A model generated the notes under the pieces. The model was not told where the DNA came from. It saw only the letters and a list, made by a program, of their open reading frames with translations, and searched no databases. The position numbers and the translations under genes were made by a program. A stretch of 64,000 nucleotides of DNA. Source: Acidobacteriota bacterium. GTDB lineage: Bacteria > Acidobacteriota > Vicinamibacteria > Marinacidobacterales > Marinacidobacteraceae. The stretch lies in NCBI GenBank assembly GCA_022826195.1, contig JAJDVI010000073.1:48747-112746 (forward strand), read 5' to 3'. The stretch's first letter is position 1. Every line of letters starts with the position of its first letter. Below are positions 52,062 through 61,078 of this stretch, one piece after another.

Positions 52062-53551
52062 CGGAAGCCCTCCGTGGCGCGCGCGGCCGACGGCATGCGG
52101 GACCTCAGGAACTCCATGAAGTCGGCGGGAGGTTGCGCGCCCAGCTCGCGGGCGGCCACCGCGTGCCGCCAGGCGGTCCCATAGTCGTCCGCGCTGGCGA
52201 GCGCCATCGCCAGGTCGAGCTGGACCGGAGCGGATTCCGGCCGCACCGCCAGGGATGCCCGGAAATGGGCGATGGCGTCCGCCAGGTTGCCCTCGCGGAC
52301 CAGGATCTGTCCGAGCTGGTGGTTCGCGACCGGGTTCTCCGGGTCGGCCTCCACCGCGCGGCGATAGAACGGCAACGCCTCCGCGATCCGTTCCTGGCGC
52401 GCCAGCACGATCGCCAGGTTGGTCAGCGTCCCGCTGTGGTCGGGCCAGGTCTCGAGCGCGGTGCGGTACTCCCGCTCGGCCTCGTCGAGCCGGCCCTGGT
52501 TCAGGAACATGTTCCCCAGGTTGAAGCGGGCCTCGGCCTTCTCCGGCGCGATCTCGAGCACCCGCCGGTAGCGAAGGATCGCCTCGTCCGTTCTTCCCAG
52601 CCGGGCAAGCAGGTTCCCCAGGTTGTAGTGGCCGTTCGCGTCCTCGGGATGCGCGTCCAGCAGCGTGCGGTAAAGCGATTCGGCCTTCGTCTGGTTGCCC
52701 AGCGAGTCGGCGACCGACGCCCGGCGGTGGTAGCCGATGACCGACACGCCTTCTTCCACGACCTCGTTCATGAAGGGGTCGTTGTGGGCGAGTTCGGCGT
52801 CGAGCCGCTCCACCCGCCGCGCAGCGCTCCGCGCCGCGTCCATCTCGCCCAGGGCCCGGTATACCTGCACGAGCAGGACATGGGGGGCGCGCGCCCGGGG
52901 TTGCAGCGCGGCGGCGCGTTCCAGGTGGCGGCGACTCCCCTCCAGGTCTCCGGCCGCCAGCGCGAGGCGGCCCAGCCCGAGCTCACAGGGGGCGCAGCGT
53001 GGGTCCTGCGCGACAGCCCTCCGGTAGTGATCGCCCGCCGCGTCCGCGTCGCCGGCCTGTTCCAGAAGCTCCGCCCGCAGCAGTTGGCCGGGCGCGTAGC
53101 CGGGCAGGAGAGCGACGGCGCGGGCCGAGGCGTCGACGGCGACCATCGGATCGGGAGTCTTCGCGGCGCGCGCCAGCAGGTAGGGCCAGCGCGGCTCGTC
53201 GGGGTCCAGCTCGACGGCGCGCTGGTAGGCCGCCGCTGCGGCTGCCTCGCGCTCGTGCGCGAGCAGGACGGACCCGAGTCGGCCCCATGCGGCCCCCGAG
53301 CGCGGATCCCCGGCAACCGCCTGCCTTGCCTCCTCGACTTTCGCGCGCACCCGCTCGTCCCGCTCGGAGGCGGAAGACCCCGGGACCTCCGCCAGGTCGA
53401 GGGAGGGAGGAAACGCCAGCCGCGCCAACAGGAGACCCCCGAGGACGGCGGCGCCGGCCGCGGCCCCGAGCCAGATTCGGGACGCCCACCTCCCGGCCGC
53501 CCGCGCGCGGGCGCCGGCGGCTTGTCGGCGGCGTTTCCTGGTCTTGCTCAA
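52058..53551 (-). CDS. Membrane-anchored TPR protein
   Basis: The 497-residue protein has a very basic N-terminus, one membrane helix (IWLGAAAGAAVLGGLLLARLAF) and then about a dozen tetratricopeptide repeats, for example AAWGRLGSVLLAHEREAAAA, ANGHYNLGNLLARLGRTDEA and ARFNLGNMFLNQGRLDEAE. TPRs bind partner proteins; the partner is unknown but may be one of the linked secreted hydrolases. The start is TTG 53551 without a strong ribosome site. The stop overlaps the DUF885 ATG. Confidence 0.85.
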   Translation of the reverse strand: MSKTRKRRRQAAGARARAAGRWASRIWLGAAAGAAVLGGLLLARLAFPPSLDLAEVPGSSASERDERVRAKVEEARQAVAGDPRSGAAWGRLGSVLLAHEREAAAAAAYQRAVELDPDEPRWPYLLARAAKTPDPMVAVDASARAVALLPGYAPGQLLRAELLEQAGDADAAGDHYRRAVAQDPRCAPCELGLGRLALAAGDLEGSRRHLERAAALQPRARAPHVLLVQVYRALGEMDAARSAARRVERLDAELAHNDPFMNEVVEEGVSVIGYHRRASVADSLGNQTKAESLYRTLLDAHPEDANGHYNLGNLLARLGRTDEAILRYRRVLEIAPEKAEARFNLGNMFLNQGRLDEAEREYRTALETWPDHSGTLTNLAIVLARQERIAEALPFYRRAVEADPENPVANHQLGQILVREGNLADAIAHFRASLAVRPESAPVQLDLAMALASADDYGTAWRHAVAARELGAQPPADFMEFLRSRMPSAARATEGFR

Positions 53552-53594
53552 GGGGACAGCAACGCCAGTCTACGGACCGGCGCTGGCGGCGGAA

Positions 53595-53614
53595 GGCGGC
53601 GCCGAAGCGCCGCC
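53595..53614 (-). terminator. GC-rich hairpin after the second TonB receptor gene
   Basis: GGCGGCGC (53595-53602) and GCGCCGCC (53607-53614) pair perfectly around a four-base loop, 14 bases beyond the TonB receptor stop on the minus strand. No T-tract is present, so termination is a guess. Confidence 0.3.
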
Positions 53615-53627
53615 CCCCGGCCGCCGC

Positions 53628-56513
53628 CTAGAACTGGAAGCGCACCCCGATGCGCACGATCCTCGGCGGCTCGATCGTGGCGGCCGTGAGGAAGCGGCCC
53701 TCCAGACCGTAACGGAGCGACTGCACCGACGTGGTCCGGTTGATGTTCGTCAGGTTGAAGATGTCGGCGATGACCCCGATGCGCATGTTGTCCCGGAACG
53801 GGAACTGCTTCTCGATCCGAAGGTCGACCTTGTTCCGGAAGTCATGGCGGTAGGTGCCCCGCTGCACGCCGGCCACGTCCACGAAGCTCTCCACCACCAT
53901 TCCCGGCACGTCGTCGCGGAAGAAACGAACGGTATAGGCGCCGAGCGCCGGGTCGGGCGCGAAGTTCTCGGGCGGCTTGAGCGGGAACCCGGTGATCGCC
54001 TGGTAGTAGCCGCTCAACAGGATGTCCCAGGGCAGCGTGTAGGTTGCCTGGAGCTTGAACTGGTAGGTGGCGTCCAGATCCAGCGGCCCCTCGGCGTTGA
54101 TGAGCGTATTGGGGTTGTCGTAGATGGCGTGCCCGCCCCACGTCGAGCCGTAGCTGTTCCCGATGTTGCCGACGGCTTCGGCGATGTTCAGGGCGGCCAT
54201 CAACTGCCAGCCGTCCTGCCAGCGGCGCCGCACGACGAACTCGACTCCGTTGTAGTCGCGGAAGAGCGGTCCGTCCTGGCCGGGATTCGTCAGGAAGCGA
54301 ACGCGCCCGGAACCCTGGAACTCGGGCCGGAGCGCATAGATGGTCATCGGCGAGCCATCGATGGGGTTCGTGACCGGAAGCGCGTTGTAGGCGCCGAAGG
54401 GGGTCCCGTCAGGCCCGATCCGCCCGACGTCGATGGTCTCCATGATGTCCTTTTCCCGCTTGAAGATTCCGGACACCGACAGGACGATGTTGTTCTCGAG
54501 CTGGTGCTCGATCCCGACGTGCAACGAGTTCACGTGGGCGTTCTTGAGGTCCGGATCGGCGCTCGAGGTGTTGGGCTGGATGCCGTCCCGGGTCAGTTCT
54601 CCCTGCTCACCGTCCTGGAACACCAGGTCGCCGTTGTGGTCCAACCACTCGTACTCGTGGAAACCACCGGACCGCGGCAGGATGATCAGCGTGTCCTGGT
54701 TCAGGAGCGGCTTGTAGTACCGCCCGTAACTGGCCTTGACGGAGGTCCGCCCCTCCTCGCCCAGGGCCCACACGACGCCGGCGCGCGGCGCGACGGAGTT
54801 GAAGGTGATGAGGTCGCGGGTCTCATCGAGGAAGACCTCGGGGAACCAGCGGCCGCCGCCCGAACTCTGCCGCGGATACCAACCCTCGGTGCGCTCCCAG
54901 CGGACCCCGAGGTTCACGGTGAGCGCCTCGCCGATCGTCCACTGGTCCTGCACGAAGAACGCCTGCCGGTTGATGTTCGTCTGCTGCAGGTTGATCGGGT
55001 AGTTCTGGAGCTGCACCCGGTGGGGTACGCCGTTGTTGAGGATCTGCACCACGTCTTCCCCGTTCGGGAAATAGAACTCGCGCTTGAACGGCGAGTGCTC
55101 CCAATACACGCCGGTCTTGAACTCGTGGGATCCGCCAAGCCCCGTCCGGAAGTGGGAAAGGGTCAGGTGAGCCTGCCGGATGTCCCGGGCCAACGTGTCG
55201 CCGACGCCTCCGGTGAGGCCCCCGAAGTTCTCGCCGGTCCCGATGTCCCGCCAGCCGATCCGGAAGTCGGGGTTGTTCGGGTATTCGCGGTTGAAGGACT
55301 TCCAGACGCCGTTGTACCGCGCCTCGAGGATGGTGTCCTGGCCGAGGAGCTGGGTCGCCTGCAGGTTCACGATCCGCTGGTTCCGGTAAAGGATGTCCCA
55401 GGTTTCGGGGTGGTCGGCGTTGGAGAAGCTGGAAACGTTGCCCGGCCACTTGTCCTGGTCGCGGGTCGTGAAGGAACCGCTGAACCGGGTGCTCCCGGTC
55501 AGTTGGGTGGTGAGCTTCAGGAACGAGTGGGTCTGGTTCGTCTCGAACGCCTGGGTGGGCAGGAAGGGCTCCTGCTGCTCCACTTCGAGGCGGCGCAGGT
55601 TGCCGAAGAACCAGGCCCGGTCGCGCATGATGGGTCCGCCGAACGTGCCGCCGTACTCCTGGTTCTTGAGGTTGCTGGTCGCCGCGGGGAGGTCTTCCTC
55701 GAGCTCGGCCGTCAGGTTGCTGAACTCGGTCTCCTCTCCCTGGTAATAGCCGTTGATCGTTCCGGAGAACTCGTTGCCGCCGGACTTGGTGACGAAGTTG
55801 AAGACCCCGCCGAGCGACATGCCGAACTCGGCCGAGATGCCGCCGGTGGTGACCTGGACTTCCTCGATCATGTCGATCGGAATCTCGGTGGAGATGTAGC
55901 CGACCGTGGTGTCGTTCATGCCCGCCCCGTCGATGTTGAACAGGTTGTCGCGGGGCGAACTCCCGTGGACGGTCTGCGTCGGCGTGAACGAGTACTCGCT
56001 GTCGAGGACTCCCGGCATCGAGACCAGCAGGTCCGAATAGGTACGCCCCAGCGGAATGTTCTCGATGAGGTCCACGTCCATCGTGCGCATCGCCTGGTTG
56101 CTCCTGACGTCCACGAGCGGCGCTTCTCCGATGACGGTCACCATCTCCTCGACCCCGGAGGGGGACAGGGTGGCGTCGAGCCCGATGTCGTTTCCGGCGT
56201 TCAGCACCACGCCCTCGAAGGTCACCGTCTGGAAACCCGCAAGTTCGACCGTCACCGTGTAGGTGCCCGGCGAGAGGAGCGGGACGCGGTAGTCGCCCCG
56301 GGCCCCGGTGACCCGGCTCTCGGTCTGGATGTGCGACGGGCTCGTGAGGGTCACCGTGGCGCCCGGGATCGCGAGCCCCTGGTCGTCGGTGACCTCGCCG
56401 TAGATCGTTCCGGTCAGTTCCTGCGTGAAAGCGGTTCCCGCCCCCAGCAGGAGCGCGAGGCCCAGGACCAGCGCCGGACACGACCGACTGGCCGTAAATC
56501 GTTGCAGCGTCAT
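53628..56513 (-). CDS. TonB-dependent receptor, Oar-like, with carboxypeptidase-regulatory domain
   Basis: The 961-residue outer-membrane protein has a signal peptide (PALVLGLALLLGAGTAFTQ), a carboxypeptidase regulatory-like domain (GEVTDDQGLAIPGATVTL), a linker strand (VTVIGEAPLVDV), the plug (IPIDMIEEVQVTTGGISAEF, then TKSGGNEFSGTINGYY) and a barrel ending in RFQF. ATG 56513 follows AGGAGG. It differs strongly from the receptor at 17877, so the two probably bind different ligands. A 415-base upstream gap with AT-rich sequence may hold its promoter and a long leader. Confidence 0.92.
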   Translation of the reverse strand: MTLQRFTASRSCPALVLGLALLLGAGTAFTQELTGTIYGEVTDDQGLAIPGATVTLTSPSHIQTESRVTGARGDYRVPLLSPGTYTVTVELAGFQTVTFEGVVLNAGNDIGLDATLSPSGVEEMVTVIGEAPLVDVRSNQAMRTMDVDLIENIPLGRTYSDLLVSMPGVLDSEYSFTPTQTVHGSSPRDNLFNIDGAGMNDTTVGYISTEIPIDMIEEVQVTTGGISAEFGMSLGGVFNFVTKSGGNEFSGTINGYYQGEETEFSNLTAELEEDLPAATSNLKNQEYGGTFGGPIMRDRAWFFGNLRRLEVEQQEPFLPTQAFETNQTHSFLKLTTQLTGSTRFSGSFTTRDQDKWPGNVSSFSNADHPETWDILYRNQRIVNLQATQLLGQDTILEARYNGVWKSFNREYPNNPDFRIGWRDIGTGENFGGLTGGVGDTLARDIRQAHLTLSHFRTGLGGSHEFKTGVYWEHSPFKREFYFPNGEDVVQILNNGVPHRVQLQNYPINLQQTNINRQAFFVQDQWTIGEALTVNLGVRWERTEGWYPRQSSGGGRWFPEVFLDETRDLITFNSVAPRAGVVWALGEEGRTSVKASYGRYYKPLLNQDTLIILPRSGGFHEYEWLDHNGDLVFQDGEQGELTRDGIQPNTSSADPDLKNAHVNSLHVGIEHQLENNIVLSVSGIFKREKDIMETIDVGRIGPDGTPFGAYNALPVTNPIDGSPMTIYALRPEFQGSGRVRFLTNPGQDGPLFRDYNGVEFVVRRRWQDGWQLMAALNIAEAVGNIGNSYGSTWGGHAIYDNPNTLINAEGPLDLDATYQFKLQATYTLPWDILLSGYYQAITGFPLKPPENFAPDPALGAYTVRFFRDDVPGMVVESFVDVAGVQRGTYRHDFRNKVDLRIEKQFPFRDNMRIGVIADIFNLTNINRTTSVQSLRYGLEGRFLTAATIEPPRIVRIGVRFQF

Positions 56514-56928
56514 GATGTTTTGCCCTCCTGTGGGGATGTGATCGAAGCGAGCGGGATCGACCCGCACCGCGCAACAAACAGCGCTGGAGCAGCGGTGCGT
56601 ACGCACCTCCGCCTCACTTCGCGCCGGGAAACGGTGCGGGAGAAAGTTACGGAACTGGCTGCGGGTAGGGGCGATCCGGCAGCGGTACACGCGGATCGCA
56701 CTCTCCGCATAGGCATGCCGTCTCCCTTGCCAGAGGCATGTGCCAGCGAAACCCATCAGACCGCCCGGCCGCATCCGCCGTCAAACGTGACACACGGCCC
56801 CAAGTCCTTGAAAACAGGACGATATCAGAATATGTCACGAAAACATCACGTATTAGTAACTTACTTGTAACATACAACTGTCCCGAGTTCGTGTAAGTGC
56901 GGCCGGCTTTCAGGATGAAGCGCCGGCG
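56514..56928. other. 415-base gap upstream of the second TonB receptor gene
   Basis: No gene is supported. Bases 56800-56885 are markedly AT-rich and are the best promoter candidate for the minus-strand receptor gene, which would give a leader of about 300 bases. The leader holds a 14-base perfect palindrome at 56594. I did not recognise a known riboswitch class in it. Confidence 0.45.
56594..56607. promoter_or_regulatory. 14-bp perfect palindrome in the TonB receptor leader
   Basis: GGTGCGTACGCACC is a perfect palindrome 80-94 bases upstream of the receptor start. It could be an operator or a leader hairpin. No regulator gene is adjacent. Confidence 0.35.
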
Positions 56929-58989
56929 TCACTTCCCCAGGTGCCGCTCGAAGAAGTCGGCGCTGCGGCGGAAGACCTCCAGCCAGTTCTCGTGGCGGAG
57001 GAAGCCGTGCACCTCGTCGGGGAAGATGAGAAGTTCGTGCTCCACGCCCAGTTCCCGCAGCTTCTCCACCAGCTCGATGGTCTCGTTGAAGGGCACGTTC
57101 CGGTCGTCGTCGCCGTGGACCAGCAGCACCGGGGACCGCCAGCCGTCCACGGTGGCGAGCGGTGAGGACTCGAACGCCAGCCGCGCCGCCTCCGGGTGGT
57201 GGGCCGGCTCGTAGCTCGGGTTGAAACCCTGGATGGTGCGGTTCCAGTCGTGGACGCCGTGGATGTCCACCCCGGCGGCGAAGAGATCGGAAGCCCGGGA
57301 GAGCCCCATCGCGGTCAGGTAGCCGCCGTAGGAGCCGCCCCAGAGACCGATCCGGGCCTCGTCCACGCCGGCCATGTCGGCGAGGGTGCGGCCCGCCCCG
57401 AGCACGTCCTGGTGCTCGGCGCCGCCGCTCGCCCCGTAGTTGAGGGCCTCGCGGAACTCCATGCCGTAGCCGGTGCCGCTCCGGTAGTTCACCGAGATCA
57501 CCGTGAAGCCGCGGCTCGCCAGGTACTGGTGAAAGGCGTAGCAGTTCGCGTAGTAGCCCATGTAGTGCCAGCCGAGCAGCATCTGGCGGCGGGAGCCGCC
57601 GTGCAGGAAGAGGACACCCGGGCCGGCTGCGTCGGAGCCGCTTGCGGGCCGGAAGAGCTGGCCGTGGATCTTCATTCCGTCGGCGGAGGCGAAGACCACC
57701 GGCTCCGGATCGACCATGTGCTCGAGCGGGAAGTCGGCCGGAAAGGCGTCCGGGGCGAGGGCTCGCACAGCACCACCGGTCTGGACCATCGGCTGGAGCG
57801 GGCGGCGCCCATCGCCGCTGAGGAACGCGACGCCGCCCTCGACGGCGACCGGCAGGGTTTCGACGCCGGTCCCGGAAGTCAGGGCCACGGCGGCGGATCC
57901 GGCCGCGAGGCGCCAGAGGTGGCGGCGGTCGATGTCTCCCTGGTTGGTGGCGGCGATGAGGCCCCCCTGCCCGTCGCTGACCGCGTACTCGATCTCGAAG
58001 GTCCCGGAGGTCAGTGCCTCCGGCTCGCCACCGGTAGCCGATACCGAGTAGTAGTGCCGGTAGCCGGTGCGCTCCCAGGGAAAGAGGATACGGCCGTCAT
58101 CCGTCCAGTGGAGCTGGTTGGCGGAGGCGGTACCCGAGAAGACGCTTCCCATTCCGGGCTCCGCGCGGAACACCTCCCGGCTGGTACCCGGGTCCTTCAC
58201 CGAAGCCACCCGGATGCTCCAGGGTGGGCCTTCCCGGCTCGGAACGAACAGGAACCGCTCGAGCACCGGCGGCGTGCGCAGGAACGCCACTTCGCTCCCG
58301 TCGGGCGAGAAAGCGGGCGCGCCGTCGCGGTCCACCGCCGGATCGAGGTAGTGGACGGTCTTCGCGCCGAAGTCGTAGACCCCGACGAAGGAATGCGCCC
58401 CGCGCGAGGAGACGAACGCGAGCCGGCCGCCGCCGGGGGAGAGCCGCAGGTTCCCGAAGGAGCCCCGGCCGTGGATGAGCTGCTCGGGTTTGGCGTCTGC
58501 GTCGAGGCTCACCTGCCAGACCCGGCCCTGGCGCACGAAGAGCAGCGAACCTCCGTCCGCGGTGAAGAGAGGCGAGGCGGCCGGCTCGGTGATGCGGCGG
58601 GGTTCACCGCCCTGATCGATGATCCACAGCGCCTGCTCCACCCCGGTGGGGTCGCTGGTCGGGTTCGGCAGCTCGCCCGCCCGGTTGGGCCCGTCGCCGC
58701 GGATGAAAGCGATGCGGCGCCCATCGCGGCTGAACGCGAGGCCATGGATGGTCGTCCCGTCGTCGCCTTCGAAGGAGGTCAGGCGGCGCCCTTCGAAGCC
58801 GGGGGCGTCGGCCGCCCAGACGTTCCGCGCGCCGCGTTCGTCGAACACCCAGGCGACCCGGGACCCGTCGGAAGACGCCGTCAGGCTCGTCGGAAACGGG
58901 GCCGAGAAGACCTGCTCGAGGGTGAACTGGGCCTCGGCGCCGGACGCGCCGAGGACCGTGATCCAAAGGAGGATGGCGATCTGTCGCAT
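56929..58989 (-). CDS. S9 family (DPP/acylaminoacyl-type) secreted peptidase
   Basis: The 686-residue protein has a signal peptide (IAILLWITVLGASGAEAQ), a WD40-like propeller with repeated DGxxIAF-type strands (FSRDGRRIAFIRGDG, FSPDGSEVAFLR), and a C-terminal alpha/beta hydrolase with GLWGGSYGGYLTAMG (Ser), LLVHGDDDRNVP (Asp) and PDEVHGF (His). All three catalytic residues are present. It should release di- or acyl-peptides in the periplasm. It begins 11 bases after the P450 stop, so the two share a transcript. Confidence 0.92.
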   Translation of the reverse strand: MRQIAILLWITVLGASGAEAQFTLEQVFSAPFPTSLTASSDGSRVAWVFDERGARNVWAADAPGFEGRRLTSFEGDDGTTIHGLAFSRDGRRIAFIRGDGPNRAGELPNPTSDPTGVEQALWIIDQGGEPRRITEPAASPLFTADGGSLLFVRQGRVWQVSLDADAKPEQLIHGRGSFGNLRLSPGGGRLAFVSSRGAHSFVGVYDFGAKTVHYLDPAVDRDGAPAFSPDGSEVAFLRTPPVLERFLFVPSREGPPWSIRVASVKDPGTSREVFRAEPGMGSVFSGTASANQLHWTDDGRILFPWERTGYRHYYSVSATGGEPEALTSGTFEIEYAVSDGQGGLIAATNQGDIDRRHLWRLAAGSAAVALTSGTGVETLPVAVEGGVAFLSGDGRRPLQPMVQTGGAVRALAPDAFPADFPLEHMVDPEPVVFASADGMKIHGQLFRPASGSDAAGPGVLFLHGGSRRQMLLGWHYMGYYANCYAFHQYLASRGFTVISVNYRSGTGYGMEFREALNYGASGGAEHQDVLGAGRTLADMAGVDEARIGLWGGSYGGYLTAMGLSRASDLFAAGVDIHGVHDWNRTIQGFNPSYEPAHHPEAARLAFESSPLATVDGWRSPVLLVHGDDDRNVPFNETIELVEKLRELGVEHELLIFPDEVHGFLRHENWLEVFRRSADFFERHLGK

Positions 58990-59000
58990 GGGAACGCTCC

Positions 59001-60269
59001 TTACCTGGGGACGAGCCGCACGGGCAGGTGCTTGACCCCGTGGATGAAGTTGGAACGGAGGCGGTCGGGTGGACCGGTGAGTTCGATGGCGCGCAGGCGG
59101 CGGAAGAGTTCCTCGAAGGTGACCCGGACCTCGAGGCGCGCGAGCCAGGCCCCGAGGCAGACGTGCCGGCCGGCGCCGAACGCCAGGTGCGGGTTCGGGC
59201 TCCGGCGGATGTCGAACCGCTCGGGCTCCGGGAACGCCTCCGGATCGCGGTTCGCGGCGATGTACCAGAGGACCGCCTTGTCTCCCCGGCGGAGCGGCGC
59301 GCCGTCGAGGTCGAGGTCCCGCGTGAGGGTGCGGCGGAAGTGCATCGTTACCGAGGTCCAGCGGAGGATCTCCTCGGTGGCCGACTCGAAGAGGCTGCGC
59401 TCGCCGGGGGCGGCGTCAAGGGTTTCGTAAGCCTCGGGATGATCGAGAAGCGCCAGCAGACCGTGAGAGATCGTGTGGCGGGTGGTCTCGTTGCCGGCGA
59501 CGATGAGGAGCAGGAAGAAGTTCTGGAACTCCAGCTCGGTGAGCGGCCGGCCGCCGGCATCCTCGGCCAGCATCCCGGAGATGATGTCGTCGGTGGGCCG
59601 CCGGAGCCGCTCCTTCCGGATATGGCTCGCGTAGTCGAAGACGGCGCGGGCGGCCGGGCTCCGAAACGGCAGCAGGCGGAACTCCTCGGTGTCCACCTGG
59701 TCGATGACCGCCATCGAGAACTCGGGATCCGCGTTCGAGATCAGCGCGTCGCCCCACTCGACGAGTTCGCCGGCGTCCTCCTCCGGCACCCCCAGGATGC
59801 GGCAGAGCATCCGGATGGGGAGTTCCCGGGAGACTTCCTCCACGAAGTCCAGCTCACCGAGTTCGAGGGCGCGGTCGAGCACCTGTGCGGCCAGCCCACG
59901 CACCGAGGCCTCGTAGCTCGCGATCGACTTCCGGGAGAAGCCCGCCCCGACCAGCCGGCGTAGCCGGGCGTGCTCGGCGCCGTCGTACTCCATCATCGTC
60001 CGCCGGGCCTCGAGTTCGTCTTGATCGAGTTCTTCGAGGCGGATGCCGCGGGCGCAGGAGAAATCCCTCGGGGTGGAACTCGCGTGGAACACGTGGGCGT
60101 GGCGGGTGAGCGCCCAGAACCCGGCGCCATCGGTCTCGTTCACCCAGCAGGGGGATCGGTGCTCGCGCATCCGGGCGAAGAGGTCCCACGGCACCCCCGT
60201 CGTGTAGGTGTCGTGCGAAACGATCGCCTCGAAACCGTCCGGGGACCCGTTTCGGCCGTTCGTCGTCAC
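59001..60269 (-). CDS. Cytochrome P450 (canonical I-helix)
   Basis: The 422-residue soluble P450 shows the standard motifs: LIVAGNETTRHTISHG in the I-helix with acid-Thr pair, EEILRWTS (ExxR), FPEPERFDIRRSPNPH, and the heme loop LAFGAGRHVCLGAWLARLE. Redox partners are not adjacent. The start is GTG 60269, divergent from the FAH-family gene. It is not a close copy of the P450 at 32290, which lacks the I-helix threonine. A role in the same catabolic route is suggested by the divergent FAH and PuuD-like genes. Confidence 0.92.
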   Translation of the reverse strand: MTTNGRNGSPDGFEAIVSHDTYTTGVPWDLFARMREHRSPCWVNETDGAGFWALTRHAHVFHASSTPRDFSCARGIRLEELDQDELEARRTMMEYDGAEHARLRRLVGAGFSRKSIASYEASVRGLAAQVLDRALELGELDFVEEVSRELPIRMLCRILGVPEEDAGELVEWGDALISNADPEFSMAVIDQVDTEEFRLLPFRSPAARAVFDYASHIRKERLRRPTDDIISGMLAEDAGGRPLTELEFQNFFLLLIVAGNETTRHTISHGLLALLDHPEAYETLDAAPGERSLFESATEEILRWTSVTMHFRRTLTRDLDLDGAPLRRGDKAVLWYIAANRDPEAFPEPERFDIRRSPNPHLAFGAGRHVCLGAWLARLEVRVTFEELFRRLRAIELTGPPDRLRSNFIHGVKHLPVRLVPR

Positions 60270-60346
60270 CGCCCGGATGGTACGTCGCGGGGGCAGAAGG
60301 GCGAGGGGTTGCGCGGCCCTTGCTGCTGGTAGGCTCCCGGGCTGCG

Positions 60347-61078
60347 ATGAACCCGAGCAAGATCGTTTGTGTTCATCTCAACTATCGCAGCCGGGTCGAG
60401 GAGTTCGGAGCACGGCTTCCGAAAGCGCCCACCTACTTCCTGAAGCCTCCCTCCGCCCTGATCCGGAGCGGGGAACCGGTGGTCCGCCCGCGGGGCTGCC
60501 GTTACCTGAACTTCGAGGGAGAGATCGTTGCGGTGATCGGAACGCGCTGCCGGGGAGTCGCCCCGGAGGACGCTGGCCGTTTCGTGGCCGGGTACACGGT
60601 CGGCAACGACTTCGGCCTGCACGATTTCCGGGACACCGACGCCGGTTCGATGCTGCGCGTGAAGGGCGCGGACACGCTGTGCCCGGTGCTGGAACCGGTG
60701 GTTCCCGGGTGGGACTTCCGGGGGCGCGGGATCCGCACGCTGGTCAACGGCGAGGTGCGCCAGTCGGGCAACACCGCCGAGATGGCGTGGGACCCGCACT
60801 ACCTGATCGCCGACATCGCGCGGACCCACACGCTGCTCCCGGGTGACCTGGTCTTCACCGGCACCCCGGCCGGTTCACGTCCGGTCGAGCCGGGGGACGA
60901 GGTAGCGGTCGAGGTGGATGGGCTGGGGCGCCTCGAAAACCCGATCGTGGCCGCGGAGTGGCGGATACCCGAGAGCTACGGGGCGCAGCCGGCCGAGTCC
61001 GAGGAAGTGCGATCCACGGCGCTCGGTGGCGACTGGGAGTTCCGGGGGATCCGCCCGCCGCGGGCGACGGCGCGATGA
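60347..61078 (+). CDS. Fumarylacetoacetate hydrolase family enzyme, HpaG-like
   Basis: The 243-residue protein carries the FAH fold: FLKPPSALIRSGEPVVRP, the metal-binding LNFEGEIVAVIG with two glutamates, GYTVGNDFGLHDF, KGADTLCPVLEP and the LLPGDLVFTGTPAG block. Family members hydrolyse or decarboxylate products of aromatic ring cleavage, for example 5-oxopent-3-ene-tricarboxylate in the homoprotocatechuate pathway. This fits the HpaD-like dioxygenase at 30593. ATG 60347 is used; the stop overlaps the next ATG by four bases. Confidence 0.88.
   Translation: MNPSKIVCVHLNYRSRVEEFGARLPKAPTYFLKPPSALIRSGEPVVRPRGCRYLNFEGEIVAVIGTRCRGVAPEDAGRFVAGYTVGNDFGLHDFRDTDAGSMLRVKGADTLCPVLEPVVPGWDFRGRGIRTLVNGEVRQSGNTAEMAWDPHYLIADIARTHTLLPGDLVFTGTPAGSRPVEPGDEVAVEVDGLGRLENPIVAAEWRIPESYGAQPAESEEVRSTALGGDWEFRGIRPPRATAR

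Noticed and set aside
56514..56800. A cobalamin or SAM riboswitch in the TonB receptor leader
   Set aside because: The conserved box sequences of these classes were not found; only generic GC-rich helices are present.
53544..56870. An 1108-residue plus-strand frame opposite the second TonB receptor gene
   Set aside because: It is an antisense shadow with no domain; the minus strand encodes a complete receptor.
57196..59430. A 744-residue plus-strand frame opposite the S9 peptidase and P450 genes
   Set aside because: It is an antisense shadow; both minus-strand genes have intact catalytic motifs.
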